DNA of 43,323 nt. Origin: a virus. Made by a program: the position numbers and the translations under genes. A model generated the notes under the pieces. The model was given only the letters and a program-made list of their open reading frames with translations, made no database searches and was not told where the DNA came from. Location: positions 1-43,323 of IMG/VR virus record IMGVR_UViG_3300027851_000053, one strand, 5' to 3'. Every line of letters begins with the position of its first letter. Position 1 is the stretch's first letter. Positions 14,858-21,834 of this stretch are shown here, one piece after another.

Positions 14858-15001
14858 TTATAGTAGCACCATTCCATCAAAATCGGGCTTAGCTCTCTGC
14901 CAGTGACCTTCGTTAAAAAGATAGTACATACCGTCAAGCAACATCCAGTATTCATCATGCTTTTGTTGCCAGTGTGTTGCATCATCAAGATTGGCTTTCA
15001 T
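14858..15001 (-). CDS. Small GATHY-family protein
   Basis: A 47-residue protein: MKANLDDATHWQQKHDEYWMLLDGMYYLFNEGHWQ. It is shorter than its relatives but keeps ATH-aromatic and the Trp-rich beta pair. Its ATG shares one base with the previous stop (TGATG). It is the last gene of the inserted cassette before the MuF-like gene. Function unknown. Confidence 0.7.
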   Translation of the reverse strand: MKANLDDATHWQQKHDEYWMLLDGMYYLFNEGHWQRAKPDFDGMVLL

Positions 15002-15219
15002 CACTTCTCCAAAACAATAGTGCCGTGCGGTATATCAACAGCGCGTAGTTCCATTGGTTCGCGCTTGGCTAACTGAGAACGCAAGCTGTCAATAGAAACT
15101 ATATTAAGCAACTTTGCGTCTTTACCTGTACTGGCTGTGTATACGTTTAGGTTTATGCAGTATCCGAACGCCCACTCAGGCGCGCCATCCACGATTTTTT
15201 TCATTTGTTTTAAGTTCAT
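15001..15219 (-). CDS. Hypothetical protein in inserted cassette
   Basis: A 72-residue protein: MNLKQMKKIVDGAPEWAFGYCINLNVYTASTGKDAKLLNIVSIDSLRSQLAKR. One helix and a small beta unit are predicted; no membrane segment. It overlaps the upstream gene by 4 bases and the downstream gene by 1. No recognised family. Confidence 0.7.
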   Translation of the reverse strand: MNLKQMKKIVDGAPEWAFGYCINLNVYTASTGKDAKLLNIVSIDSLRSQLAKREPMELRAVDIPHGTIVLEK

Positions 15220-15554
15220 TTTAGTAGCTCCTCCAGTTCCTTTTTAATTATCTCTAGTATTTCAAGCTGACCTCCTGCCCATGTGTCGCACTCATCTGAG
15301 GTGAGTTTTAGCTCACAATCCTCTTTGTGCCACAATACAGTTTTAAGCAGGTTATTAAGTCCTGTTTTAGCATTGCCAAAGCCATTATATTTTCTCTTAA
15401 ATACTCGCAGTGCTAGATTTAATGATTTTTCAACACCGCCATCATCTTGTCTTATGCACACGTACTCTTGGAGTGTTTTATCGAAATAAACCTCTCCATC
15501 ACAGATTAAAACTTTTATTTCATCCAACTTCTCAAATTCTTCTCTAATATCCAT
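15216..15554 (-). CDS. Hypothetical helical protein in inserted cassette
   Basis: A 112-residue acidic protein: MDIREEFEKLDEIKVLICDGEVYFDKTLQEYVCIRQDDGG, a middle ALRVFKRKYNGFGNAKTGLNNLL and a Glu-rich C-terminal helix. GGAG sits 9 bases before the ATG. ATGA overlap with the next gene. No family recognised; a soluble cytoplasmic factor is likely. Confidence 0.7.
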   Translation of the reverse strand: MDIREEFEKLDEIKVLICDGEVYFDKTLQEYVCIRQDDGGVEKSLNLALRVFKRKYNGFGNAKTGLNNLLKTVLWHKEDCELKLTSDECDTWAGGQLEILEIIKKELEELLK

Positions 15555-15602
15555 TCATCATCACTCCAACATAAATAATTAAAAACAATAAAAGCAATTA
15601 AT

Positions 15603-15719
15603 TCAGGCTTCACGATTAACTCCACAATGTCGGCACACCTTGTAACACCTACCTGTTAAAATGCTTTCTTCATACTCGAAAGCATGGAATCCGAATAGGC
15701 ATAGGATTTTTACTTTCAT
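15603..15719 (-). CDS. DUF1660-like small zinc-knuckle protein
   Basis: A 38-residue protein: MKVKILCLFGFHAFEYEES followed by CYKVCRHCGVNRE. The layout (short hydrophobic start with Cys and His, then Cys-x3-Cys-x2-Cys) is like the DUF1660 prophage proteins. The ATG overlaps the previous stop (ATGA). Probably binds zinc; role unknown. Confidence 0.65.
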   Translation of the reverse strand: MKVKILCLFGFHAFEYEESILTGRCYKVCRHCGVNREA

Positions 15720-15955
15720 ACCAAACCCAAGTATTTAGGAGATGGAAGGAAGATCCAAAATGACAAACCAAGTATCAGTGTAATTGTGAAAAAGATTATT
15801 CCGCAATATGTAAATTGACCCTTATATTTCCATTTCTCAATGTGTATCGGGCCGAGCATGAATATGAAAATAATTAACAAGATGCACCAAGCAGGCCACC
15901 AAAATAATGTTAAAAGATCATACACTTTTAAATACACATCAGAAAAATAACTCAT
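15716..15955 (-). CDS. Small membrane protein, two TM segments
   Basis: A 79-residue protein with hydrophobic segments at about 15-35 (LTLFWWPAWCILLIIFIFML) and 50-70 (CGIIFFTITLILGLSFWIFL) and a short basic loop between (HIEKWKYKGQ). Likely an inner-membrane hairpin. It overlaps its neighbours by 4 bases on both sides. A role in exclusion or membrane modification is only a guess. Confidence 0.7.
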   Translation of the reverse strand: MSYFSDVYLKVYDLLTLFWWPAWCILLIIFIFMLGPIHIEKWKYKGQFTYCGIIFFTITLILGLSFWIFLPSPKYLGLV

Positions 15956-16326
15956 TTCACGCCACCCTTAAAAACCGAACGCAATGCAGAAACAACCTGT
16001 TTGATTTCATCCTTGGCTCTCCACACCCCAAAAAATAAAGCGCCAGTATCTTCAATATCATAATCATACTCCCTAAAGCCCTCCTGTCGAGAGTCATCAA
16101 GGATGTAAACAAGACAATCTTCTTTCGGCTCAAAAGGCGCAGGAACTTCAATTCCATTAATGGTGATGGTGCGTGGTTTTAGGCGGAAGTAATTACCGCG
16201 ATCAAATATACCTAGATCATCACTACTTACTAATGTTCTAAATCTATCAGGGCCTATCGCTACCTGAACTGTAGCGCCCTCAGCCCAAGCCAGCTTTGCT
16301 TCTTTCCTGCTAATTAATTCGCTCAC
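15952..16326 (-). CDS. Hypothetical phage accessory protein
   Basis: A 124-residue protein starting at GTG, overlapping the previous stop (GTGA). MSELISRKEAKLAWAEGATVQVAIG, then FRLKPRTITINGIEVPAPFEP; the last motif recurs in many hypothetical phage proteins. The C-terminus has an acidic turn and a helix (RAKDEIKQVVSALRSVF). Soluble. Function unknown. Confidence 0.7.
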   Translation of the reverse strand: MSELISRKEAKLAWAEGATVQVAIGPDRFRTLVSSDDLGIFDRGNYFRLKPRTITINGIEVPAPFEPKEDCLVYILDDSRQEGFREYDYDIEDTGALFFGVWRAKDEIKQVVSALRSVFKGGVK

Positions 16327-16409
16327 TTCCCCACCTCAAATAAAATAATCCAAACGATAGGCGCTGCGTAAATCAGTCCCGCTAGTAAGCTGTATGCTAG
16401 GTTTTTCAT
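16323..16409 (-). CDS. 28-residue single-pass membrane peptide
   Basis: MKNLAYSLLAGLIYAAPIVW then IILFEVGK: almost entirely one membrane helix with a Lys at each end. ATGA overlap with the upstream gene and GTGA overlap with the downstream gene support translation. Function unknown. Confidence 0.6.
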   Translation of the reverse strand: MKNLAYSLLAGLIYAAPIVWIILFEVGK

Positions 16410-16627
16410 TTCATCTCCTTGAGTTCTGCTAGGGTGGTTAGTATATAGTCACAATAAAGAATATCTACGTTCTTTCTGCTACAGTGTGTGTATAACTTGC
16501 CATCAGATATGATAAAACCAATCTCCATAATAATTCCTACCCTCTTTGCACCTAACCTCTCCAACACTGTCACAATTTCATCAAGCGGCTGGTCTTTGTT
16601 TATTTCCATTTTCATATTCTTTTTCAT
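16406..16627 (-). CDS. Hypothetical protein in inserted cassette
   Basis: A 73-residue protein: MKKNMKMEINKDQPLDEIVTVLERLGAKRVGIIMEIGFIISDGKLYTH, an alpha/beta unit with C-terminal LTTLAELKEM helix. A later start at M6 is possible. It overlaps its neighbours by ATGA at both ends. Not recognised. Confidence 0.65.
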   Translation of the reverse strand: MKKNMKMEINKDQPLDEIVTVLERLGAKRVGIIMEIGFIISDGKLYTHCSRKNVDILYCDYILTTLAELKEMK

Positions 16628-16761
16628 TTCTTCATATCCTCTCGAATCAATTTTTTAACGTAGGTGCTGAACTCTTTATCTTTGATGTAAGCGATAATGT
16701 CAGCGTCTTTTTTCTTATTAAGTGAAACAGGTTGTCTCACTCGGTTTTGTTCGTAGGTCAT
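16624..16761 (-). CDS. Small RHH-like putative DNA-binding protein
   Basis: A 45-residue basic protein: RVRQPVSLNKKKDADIIAYIKDKEFSTYVKKLIREDMKK. A strand (RQPVSLN) followed by two helices (DADIIAYI and FSTYVKKLIRED) matches the ribbon-helix-helix-like proteins of phages and plasmids. It could bind the palindrome in its own promoter, but that is inference. ATGA overlaps at both ends. Confidence 0.65.
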   Translation of the reverse strand: MTYEQNRVRQPVSLNKKKDADIIAYIKDKEFSTYVKKLIREDMKK

Positions 16762-16928
16762 TCATTGTTTTCCATGCAGTATTTCACAGCTTCTTCAATT
16801 GTCATGTATTCATTATTATCACCCAAGCCCAACATGATTGTGTCATAACTATACTCAGCAGCCACGGTAAATCTTTTTCCGTTTACCTCAATACATTCAC
16901 CATCAAAAACAACTTCACATTTAATCAT
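16758..16928 (-). CDS. First gene of the inserted early cassette, hypothetical
   Basis: A 56-residue acidic protein: MIKCEVVFDGECIEVNGKRFTVAAEYSYDTIM, then a helix EYMTIEEAVKYCMENNE. Three beta strands and a helix are likely. It follows the early promoter at 16943-17006 and is coupled to the next gene by ATGA. No family recognised. Confidence 0.7.
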   Translation of the reverse strand: MIKCEVVFDGECIEVNGKRFTVAAEYSYDTIMLGLGDNNEYMTIEEAVKYCMENNE

Positions 16929-16942
16929 TTTTCACTACTCTA

Positions 16943-17006
16943 CTTTGTTTCGATAACCCATATTATAACAGTATGTACGTACATACAAATTCATAATTCT
17001 AATATA
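16943..17006 (-). promoter_or_regulatory. Early-type promoter PE2 with operator
   Basis: Minus strand: box TATATTAGAATTATGAATTT (17006-16987), overlapping the -35 TTTGTA (16989-16984), extended -10 TGT-TATAAT (16967-16962), and a 5' UTR motif TATCGAAACAAAG (16955-16943). The distance from box start to TATCG is 51 bases, identical to PE1 at 22922-22984. It follows the portal terminator. Confidence 0.75.
16971..16986. promoter_or_regulatory. Perfect 16-bp palindromic operator
   Basis: GTATGTACGTACATAC is a perfect palindrome that overlaps the -35 edge and fills most of the -35/-10 spacer of PE2, a classic repressor site. No second copy was noticed in the window. Confidence 0.7.
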
Positions 17007-17029
17007 CTTATCATTTTTTCTTATGCATT

Positions 17030-17052
17030 AAAAAACCACCCCGAAAGGTGGT
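17030..17052 (-). terminator. Intrinsic terminator after the portal gene
   Basis: Minus strand ACCACC-TTTCGG-GGTGGT followed by a U-run, 12 bases after the portal stop. It separates terminase/portal transcription from the inserted cassette. Confidence 0.9.
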
Positions 17053-17063
17053 CGTCTACGTGC

Positions 17064-18509
17064 TTATTCTACATCAACATCATCATACAAATCCATATCC
17101 TTAGTCATATCCAATCCTGTATATGGACCATCTTCGTCAGACTGAAGGATTTCACGCTGCTCGATGTTATCAATAACACCCATATCAACGTAAACCTGCG
17201 CCGTTTGTGCTTTCTTCAAATCAACGTCCGCTTGCTCGTTAGCATCCAATTGATACAGTGGACTAAACTGCCAATATAGCTCAGGATCAATTTTGCCAAA
17301 CAAGTCTAGCTGAACCAAGTCAATGATGGTTTTCATCTGCGGTAGGATGTGCGCATTTTGCAATGCTGAAACGTGGTCATACCATACACGAATCTCACTA
17401 TCACCTGTCGCATTTAAACCGCTTGGGGATTTACCGAACATTTTAACTAGCGGCATTTTTGCAGGGCCAGCCATCTGCTCGAAAGCCTGACTGCATAGAA
17501 TATCTAACGTGGTTAATGGGGTGTTAAGTTGGAAAAATTCTTCCTCTCCTGATTTGTCAATCAACATCAAGTTTTGATTGTTTTTCATCTTAGAGAAGAT
17601 TTGAGCGCGTGCTACTAGGTTTGCAGCCGAACCCTCACCCCCGCTTAGGACTGCGCTCATATCGGTTTTTAAGCCAGTGATGCTATATGTGTGTACCAAA
17701 TCACTAACGCTGTCTACGGTGCGCTCACAACGCTCCACATAGGGCTTCATGGCCTGCGTCATTGGCAGACCGCCGAAGTTATAACTCGGCTTCATCATGT
17801 CGGGCACTGGTCGCATGATTAACGTCATTAAACGATCACGATGCACACGCTTACCTAGCACATACCACTCATAAGGCACAAAGAAATCGTTTTGTAGTGG
17901 ATTATTCGCATTGTAAGCTGATGGGGTAGACCAAAGCGCTTCAACCAGTGAAAAGCCTTTTAATGAGCCTTTCTTGATTCCTTTCTCATTAATTAGTAAC
18001 GGCAAGTCTGTTTTATCTTCCTGCCCCTCAATATCAATAAATAATTGAGAGCGCCCGAAGTAGTGGTCGTTTTCAATATGACGGCGCATTAAATCACGAA
18101 CACCTAACTCGTCCAGGCGCTGTTCGATCTGCTTAATAACTTCTTCATCACCGCCTTTAAGCTTGCCCCATTCGCGCGTCATTTCCTCGGCTACAGTTTC
18201 AGGCACTAAGCGGTAATCAGCGTTTTGTGACATCCACGACAGGGCAGGGTAGCCGATGAATGTTGAATAGAATTGCGGTTCCATGCCCGCATAGTTAGCC
18301 ATTGCCCCGCACATGCTATCTTGAGCGATAAGTGGCGTTACACCCGCAGGAACGACATTAGGCGCAAGCTCAGGGATTGTATAAACAAAATGCCCTGAGT
18401 CTTTGACATCGTCAAGCATAGTGATTACACGTTGCATCTGACGCAACACGGCATGTTGATCAATTTTAGGAGCTGCTACAATCTCCTTTTTCTTAAACCA
18501 TTTGAACAT
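17064..18509 (-). CDS. Portal protein (DUF1073)
   Basis: A 481-residue protein with the DUF1073 portal pattern: YPALSWMSQNADYRLVPETVAEEMTREW near residue 90, YEWYVLGKRVHRDRLM, and a highly conserved GLNATGDSEIRVWYD motif near residue 375 in the stem/crown region. The C-terminal region is acidic. It forms the dodecameric vertex through which DNA is packaged. Start and large-terminase stop overlap (TAATG). Confidence 0.92.
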   Translation of the reverse strand: MFKWFKKKEIVAAPKIDQHAVLRQMQRVITMLDDVKDSGHFVYTIPELAPNVVPAGVTPLIAQDSMCGAMANYAGMEPQFYSTFIGYPALSWMSQNADYRLVPETVAEEMTREWGKLKGGDEEVIKQIEQRLDELGVRDLMRRHIENDHYFGRSQLFIDIEGQEDKTDLPLLINEKGIKKGSLKGFSLVEALWSTPSAYNANNPLQNDFFVPYEWYVLGKRVHRDRLMTLIMRPVPDMMKPSYNFGGLPMTQAMKPYVERCERTVDSVSDLVHTYSITGLKTDMSAVLSGGEGSAANLVARAQIFSKMKNNQNLMLIDKSGEEEFFQLNTPLTTLDILCSQAFEQMAGPAKMPLVKMFGKSPSGLNATGDSEIRVWYDHVSALQNAHILPQMKTIIDLVQLDLFGKIDPELYWQFSPLYQLDANEQADVDLKKAQTAQVYVDMGVIDNIEQREILQSDEDGPYTGLDMTKDMDLYDDVDVE

Positions 18510-19921
18510 TATAGTTGTCCTAAAATATCGGGGTTGATGTTGAGTCCTGTTTGTACAGGAGCGTATGCCATTATAAAGGCGTCTGCGATGTTCGGTGATT
18601 TGATGTCACGTTTAGCTAAATCCTTTTTAGATTCTACTTTAACTCGACCGTTGTTGTCGAAATCTCGCATCGGTATAGCAAGCTCGTATTTCAACTTTTC
18701 AAGATTTGGCATGGATGAGTCAAGACTAATCAGGTCATCAACCTTGTAAGGTGGTGGTGTTTCACCGTTCTTGATTGCATTTACCACCTGATAGGTTAAA
18801 CGGAATCTATCTGCTACAGCCCACCATGACTGGGATTTGAGATTAGCAAAGAAATCCCTATTTTTAATCTTTGGCTGGTAGAATGCTTCGGGTTTTAGTA
18901 CGCCCGATCCCGCATTAAACTTAGCATACTGAACATTTGCCCGAAGCTCTCTGTTCAACTCTTGGAACTTAGCACCCGCAGAAGCGCCAACACCAATAGA
19001 ATCATAAACAATTAGCGCGTTACGCTCTCTCGCTGACGTATAGGCGCGTTTACAACTCTTGAGTAGCTCATCTTCTTTTCCTGCCCATTCTTCGCACCAG
19101 TAAGCAATAGAGCCTTTCCTGTGTACAGTCGCGCACAAGTCGCTCCCATCGTCCGCAATATCAAAGCCAAGCCTTGATTGACCATCATCGCCAAAGCCCA
19201 GCAACTTATGAGCATCAATAGCAGCAAGAATCCACGATGTTTTAATAACACTTGAATCATCATCTGTTCTTGGTTCGCCTAAATAAATATGGTCGAAAGT
19301 GTCGGGATGTTGAATCTTGTGGTTTTCGATAACCTGTAGCGCCGTGTTTGATAAGAATTGGTTTCCATCAAAGTTGACTTTGCGAACCAATGTATTCATC
19401 GGTGGATTGACAACAAAGTTTCGCCAAACAAAATCAGATACCAATGATGGATTGAATAGCAGCCAGCACTCTGAACCTTCTTTACGGATGGTTGGCTCTA
19501 ATATCTCCCATTGTGATTGTGTAAGCGCATGGCTTTCCTCAGACCAAAGTATGTCAATAGATTCAATGGATTTAATCTCAGTGATATGTCGCCAAAGACC
19601 ATAGAACATAAATTCACTGCCAGTCTTTGAGATAATCTTATTCTCAAGGATACGGAACTCACTCTGTAATCCAAATCTTTCAATCTGAATTTTCAGCAAG
19701 GCATACACCGATTCATCGATCTTATTTTGAATCTGACGAACACACAAAAACCGCAGCTTATAGCGTGCGGCTAATTGAATCGCCATCCCCGCAGCGTCCC
19801 ATGATTTACCACTCATTCGTCCGCCGTAAAGGATTTTATTGCGTGCTCTTGTCGTCCAAAAGTCACGCAATACAGGATTTAAACTAGGTTTCTTTTTTTC
19901 CATAGTCTGCATAGAAATCAT
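18509..19921 (-). CDS. Terminase large subunit
   Basis: A 470-residue packaging motor. ATPase: Walker A GGRMSGKSWDAA near residues 34-45, Walker B and catalytic Glu in IDILWSEESHAL near 130, motif LLFNPS. RNase H-like nuclease: FDIADDGSD near 245, VYDSIGVGA near 305, and SPNIADAFIMAYA at about 445. PBSX/Terminase_3-like by pattern. The frame overlaps the small subunit by 38 bases; a start at MEKKKPS slightly downstream is possible. Confidence 0.93.
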   Translation of the reverse strand: MISMQTMEKKKPSLNPVLRDFWTTRARNKILYGGRMSGKSWDAAGMAIQLAARYKLRFLCVRQIQNKIDESVYALLKIQIERFGLQSEFRILENKIISKTGSEFMFYGLWRHITEIKSIESIDILWSEESHALTQSQWEILEPTIRKEGSECWLLFNPSLVSDFVWRNFVVNPPMNTLVRKVNFDGNQFLSNTALQVIENHKIQHPDTFDHIYLGEPRTDDDSSVIKTSWILAAIDAHKLLGFGDDGQSRLGFDIADDGSDLCATVHRKGSIAYWCEEWAGKEDELLKSCKRAYTSARERNALIVYDSIGVGASAGAKFQELNRELRANVQYAKFNAGSGVLKPEAFYQPKIKNRDFFANLKSQSWWAVADRFRLTYQVVNAIKNGETPPPYKVDDLISLDSSMPNLEKLKYELAIPMRDFDNNGRVKVESKKDLAKRDIKSPNIADAFIMAYAPVQTGLNINPDILGQL

Positions 19922-20306
19922 CTAAACCTTTTGGAGTCATTGAGCCATCGCTTGAGGTTACATCTGTTTGGACCTTATCACTATAACCATGATTGGCTAG
20001 CATCAACTTTGTAATTGTTCCGCTAAACGATTGTGAAAGCCCGCCATTAATCAAAAGCATCTCTTGTTTGGCCTGAATCGCATCTAACGTGTCCGAAAAC
20101 CTGACTCTTATTGGGATTAATCTGTTTTCAGGTGTATCTTTTGCCCACTCGTAAACAGTGCTTTTACTCACACCTAGATAACAGGAAAGCCCCGCTACAC
20201 TTGGTACAATATTTTCAATTTCTTTGTACCCATCAATCATATAGTGTTCGGCTCTTTCTAGCATTTCCTCATCTAATAATGAGGGTCTACCAATTTCACG
20301 ACTCAT
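19884..20306 (-). CDS. Terminase small subunit
   Basis: A 140-residue protein directly before the large subunit. The ATG at 20306 is used (GGGAGGG SD; MSREIGRPSLLDEE), the longer frame lying in a terminator region. An HTH at about residues 30-55 (PSVAGLSCYLGVSKSTVYEWAKD) recognises DNA; a helical core (RVRFSDTLDAIQAKQEMLL) and GTITKLMLANHGYSDK resemble DNA-packaging gp3-like small terminases. It selects phage DNA for cleavage. Confidence 0.88.
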   Translation of the reverse strand: MSREIGRPSLLDEEMLERAEHYMIDGYKEIENIVPSVAGLSCYLGVSKSTVYEWAKDTPENRLIPIRVRFSDTLDAIQAKQEMLLINGGLSQSFSGTITKLMLANHGYSDKVQTDVTSSDGSMTPKGLDDFYADYGKKET

Positions 20307-20343
20307 TAAAAACCCTCCCAAACTAAAACCACATAATAACAGA

Positions 20344-20363
20344 AAAGCCCTCAAAGGGGCTTT
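20344..20363 (-). terminator. Weak intrinsic terminator before the small terminase
   Basis: Minus strand AAAGCCC-CTTTGA-GGGCTTT, then UC. It overlaps the last codons and stop of 20515..20351. The short U-run suggests partial termination. Confidence 0.55.
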
Positions 20364-20515
20364 AGATTAATAAAACGTGATGATTGCCATTTTCGCCAAA
20401 ACATACCATCCCAGACATTCCATGAATCGCCTTTGATCATAAAATATTGGTTTGTGTACTCTCGATAATCTGTCGCCCCACTTGGTGCATTCTTTCTAAT
20501 TTCTTCAATGGTCAT
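20351..20515 (-). CDS. Small GATHY-family protein (GATDY variant)
   Basis: A 54-residue protein: MTIEEIRKNAPSGATDYREYT, then QYFMIKGDSWNVWDGMFWRKW and a KPL end. Close paralog of 13616..13443. Start at 20515 because the ATG overlaps the preceding stop (ATGA); the frame extends further but inside the previous gene. Function unknown. Confidence 0.75.
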   Translation of the reverse strand: MTIEEIRKNAPSGATDYREYTNQYFMIKGDSWNVWDGMFWRKWQSSRFINLKPL

Positions 20516-20730
20516 TGCGTCAACTCCGTTACATAAATCTTCTTTCCAGAATGATTCAAATACCCACATTCATATAGTGGATTACAATCTGGCTTGTCAT
20601 ATACTCCAAACTCACCCCAAACAGCGTCCCGAACCTTATCCCAAGTTAAACCCTACTGCCCTCGCTTTAATTTATGTGGCGTTGTTAGAACTAGCTTTGA
20701 ATCAACCCAAATACCATAAATTTTAGTCAT
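20512..20730 (-). pseudogene. Hypothetical gene interrupted by one amber codon
   Basis: A 73-codon frame from ATG 20730 to TGA 20512 is broken only by TAG at 20655-20653 (codon 26). Before: MTKIYGIWVDSKLVLTTPHK. After: GLTWDKVRDAVWGEFGVYD and a Trp/Tyr/Cys-rich end. The frame is intact otherwise and its ends overlap both neighbours (TGATG, ATGA), so the full frame was once one gene. It is a recent nonsense mutation, an assembly error, or a suppressed stop. No early start codon follows the TAG. Confidence 0.7.
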
Positions 20731-21158
20731 CACATCCACCCCGCACACTTAGCCACTAAAAACAGAATGAAAAATACATTTAATGCCACGAGCCAGTTAA
20801 TGACTGCGTTTTTATCTTGCAATTTTTTCTTCATGAGGTTTTTGTCGCGGTTTGCGATTGCAAGATCATTGTTAGTTAGCTTTTTATCCTGCTTCAACTG
20901 CTCAACTTCCATATTCAACATACGGACGTTTTGTTTTTGCTCGTCATCGCACGACACGCCAACTCCACGACTAACCAACTCAACCGCTAAGGCTTCTTTA
21001 ATCTTTCCTGTAATCTCCGCTTGCTTCTCAGTGCTTGCACCGATCCGCAAAGTTTCGCTGATATAGTTCCGTGAATGCCCAATCAATTTCGACAACTCTG
21101 AATTACTCAAGCCTAGTTTGATTTTCGCTTCGTTTACCGCATTTTTTAGTTCGATCAT
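20730..21158 (-). CDS. HTH protein with coiled coil and C-terminal membrane anchor
   Basis: A 142-residue protein. Residues 1-55 form an XRE-like HTH (AKIKLGLSNSELSKLIGHSRNYISETLR); 75-115 are a charged coiled coil (LNMEVEQLKQDKKLTNNDLAIANRDKNLMKKKL); 119-140 are one membrane helix (VINWLVALNVFFILFLVAKC). This combination would tether a DNA-binding domain to the inner membrane. It belongs to the early operon from PE1. Homologous function unknown. Confidence 0.75.
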   Translation of the reverse strand: MIELKNAVNEAKIKLGLSNSELSKLIGHSRNYISETLRIGASTEKQAEITGKIKEALAVELVSRGVGVSCDDEQKQNVRMLNMEVEQLKQDKKLTNNDLAIANRDKNLMKKKLQDKNAVINWLVALNVFFILFLVAKCAGWM

Positions 21159-21161
21159 TTT

Positions 21162-21302
21162 TTAAACCTCAATACAATTTTTCAAATTAACTTCTTTAAC
21201 TTCGCACCACCCGAAGCCGTTGTACTTATAAACCTTTTCATTAATCTTATAAAAACAAGACTTCTTGAAATCGTAGTGCGTAGCGCCTTTTGGTTTTGTC
21301 AC
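21162..21302 (-). CDS. Small GATHY-family protein, GTG start
   Basis: A 46-residue protein: MTKPKGATHYDFKKSCFYKI, then KVYKYNGFGWCEVKEV. The GTG start overlaps the previous stop (GTGA). It has the family layout of motif, two strands and Trp. Function unknown. Confidence 0.7.
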   Translation of the reverse strand: MTKPKGATHYDFKKSCFYKINEKVYKYNGFGWCEVKEVNLKNCIEV

Positions 21303-21532
21303 TTTAAACTGCGCTCAAATACATTGTTTAGCTCGAATAGTTCTTTACGCCCGAACCATTCAGGCTTTGCTACTTCATCTTCATTTATATCGAACCATGC
21401 ATAAGGCTTGATAATCAATTCACCGTTTAAAAACTCATTTAAATCCCAATCAGACACGTTACAACGAGCTGTTAAATCACCAATCTCGAAGTCTGCTAGA
21501 CCATCTTCAAAGCGTACTAATTCGATTTTCAT
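21299..21532 (-). CDS. Hypothetical acidic protein
   Basis: A 77-residue acidic protein: MKIELVRFEDGLADFEIGDLTARCNVSDWDLNEFLNGELI, then WFDINEDEVAKPEWFGRKELFELN. Soluble, beta-rich start. ATGA/GTGA coupling with its neighbours. Acidic proteins of this size in early phage operons can be DNA mimics, but nothing here proves that. Confidence 0.65.
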   Translation of the reverse strand: MKIELVRFEDGLADFEIGDLTARCNVSDWDLNEFLNGELIIKPYAWFDINEDEVAKPEWFGRKELFELNNVFERSLK

Positions 21533-21834
21533 TTCATCACCTTATTCAAATCTGCGTAAATGTCTGCCCAGCGTGCTAATTCAAAATGCGCCTTCTTCTG
21601 AACCATAAAATCATCATGCGCTATATGCTCAGCAGCGCGGATCATGTTGCGTTTTGCCTTGTCAATGCTAAACATTTCATCTTGCTCGACTTGGTTTATT
21701 TCGGTTTTGTAGCTGCGTTTGTTCTCGCTAGACTTAATCAACTGTTCTAGGTTTTGACGACTGCACCCGATTTTCTCGCACAATGCCAATTTTCTACCGT
21801 GTCCAAACATGCACCACATTTCTAGTTCTTTCAT
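21529..21834 (-). CDS. Hypothetical protein with HTH-like segment
   Basis: A 101-residue protein. The ATG at 21834 (MKELEMWCMFGHGRKLALCEKIGCSRQNLEQLIKS) overlaps the previous stop by ATGA; the open frame reaches 21870. The start region resembles a short HTH; the rest is helical (AKRNMIRAAEHIAHDDFMVQ). Possibly a regulator of the early operon. Confidence 0.65.
   Translation of the reverse strand: MKELEMWCMFGHGRKLALCEKIGCSRQNLEQLIKSSENKRSYKTEINQVEQDEMFSIDKAKRNMIRAAEHIAHDDFMVQKKAHFELARWADIYADLNKVMK

Noticed and set aside
16722-17279. A long plus-strand open frame (185 codons)
   Set aside because: It runs antisense to the portal end, terminator, promoter and first cassette genes, has no SD, and its protein is low-quality Ile/His/Phe-rich sequence.
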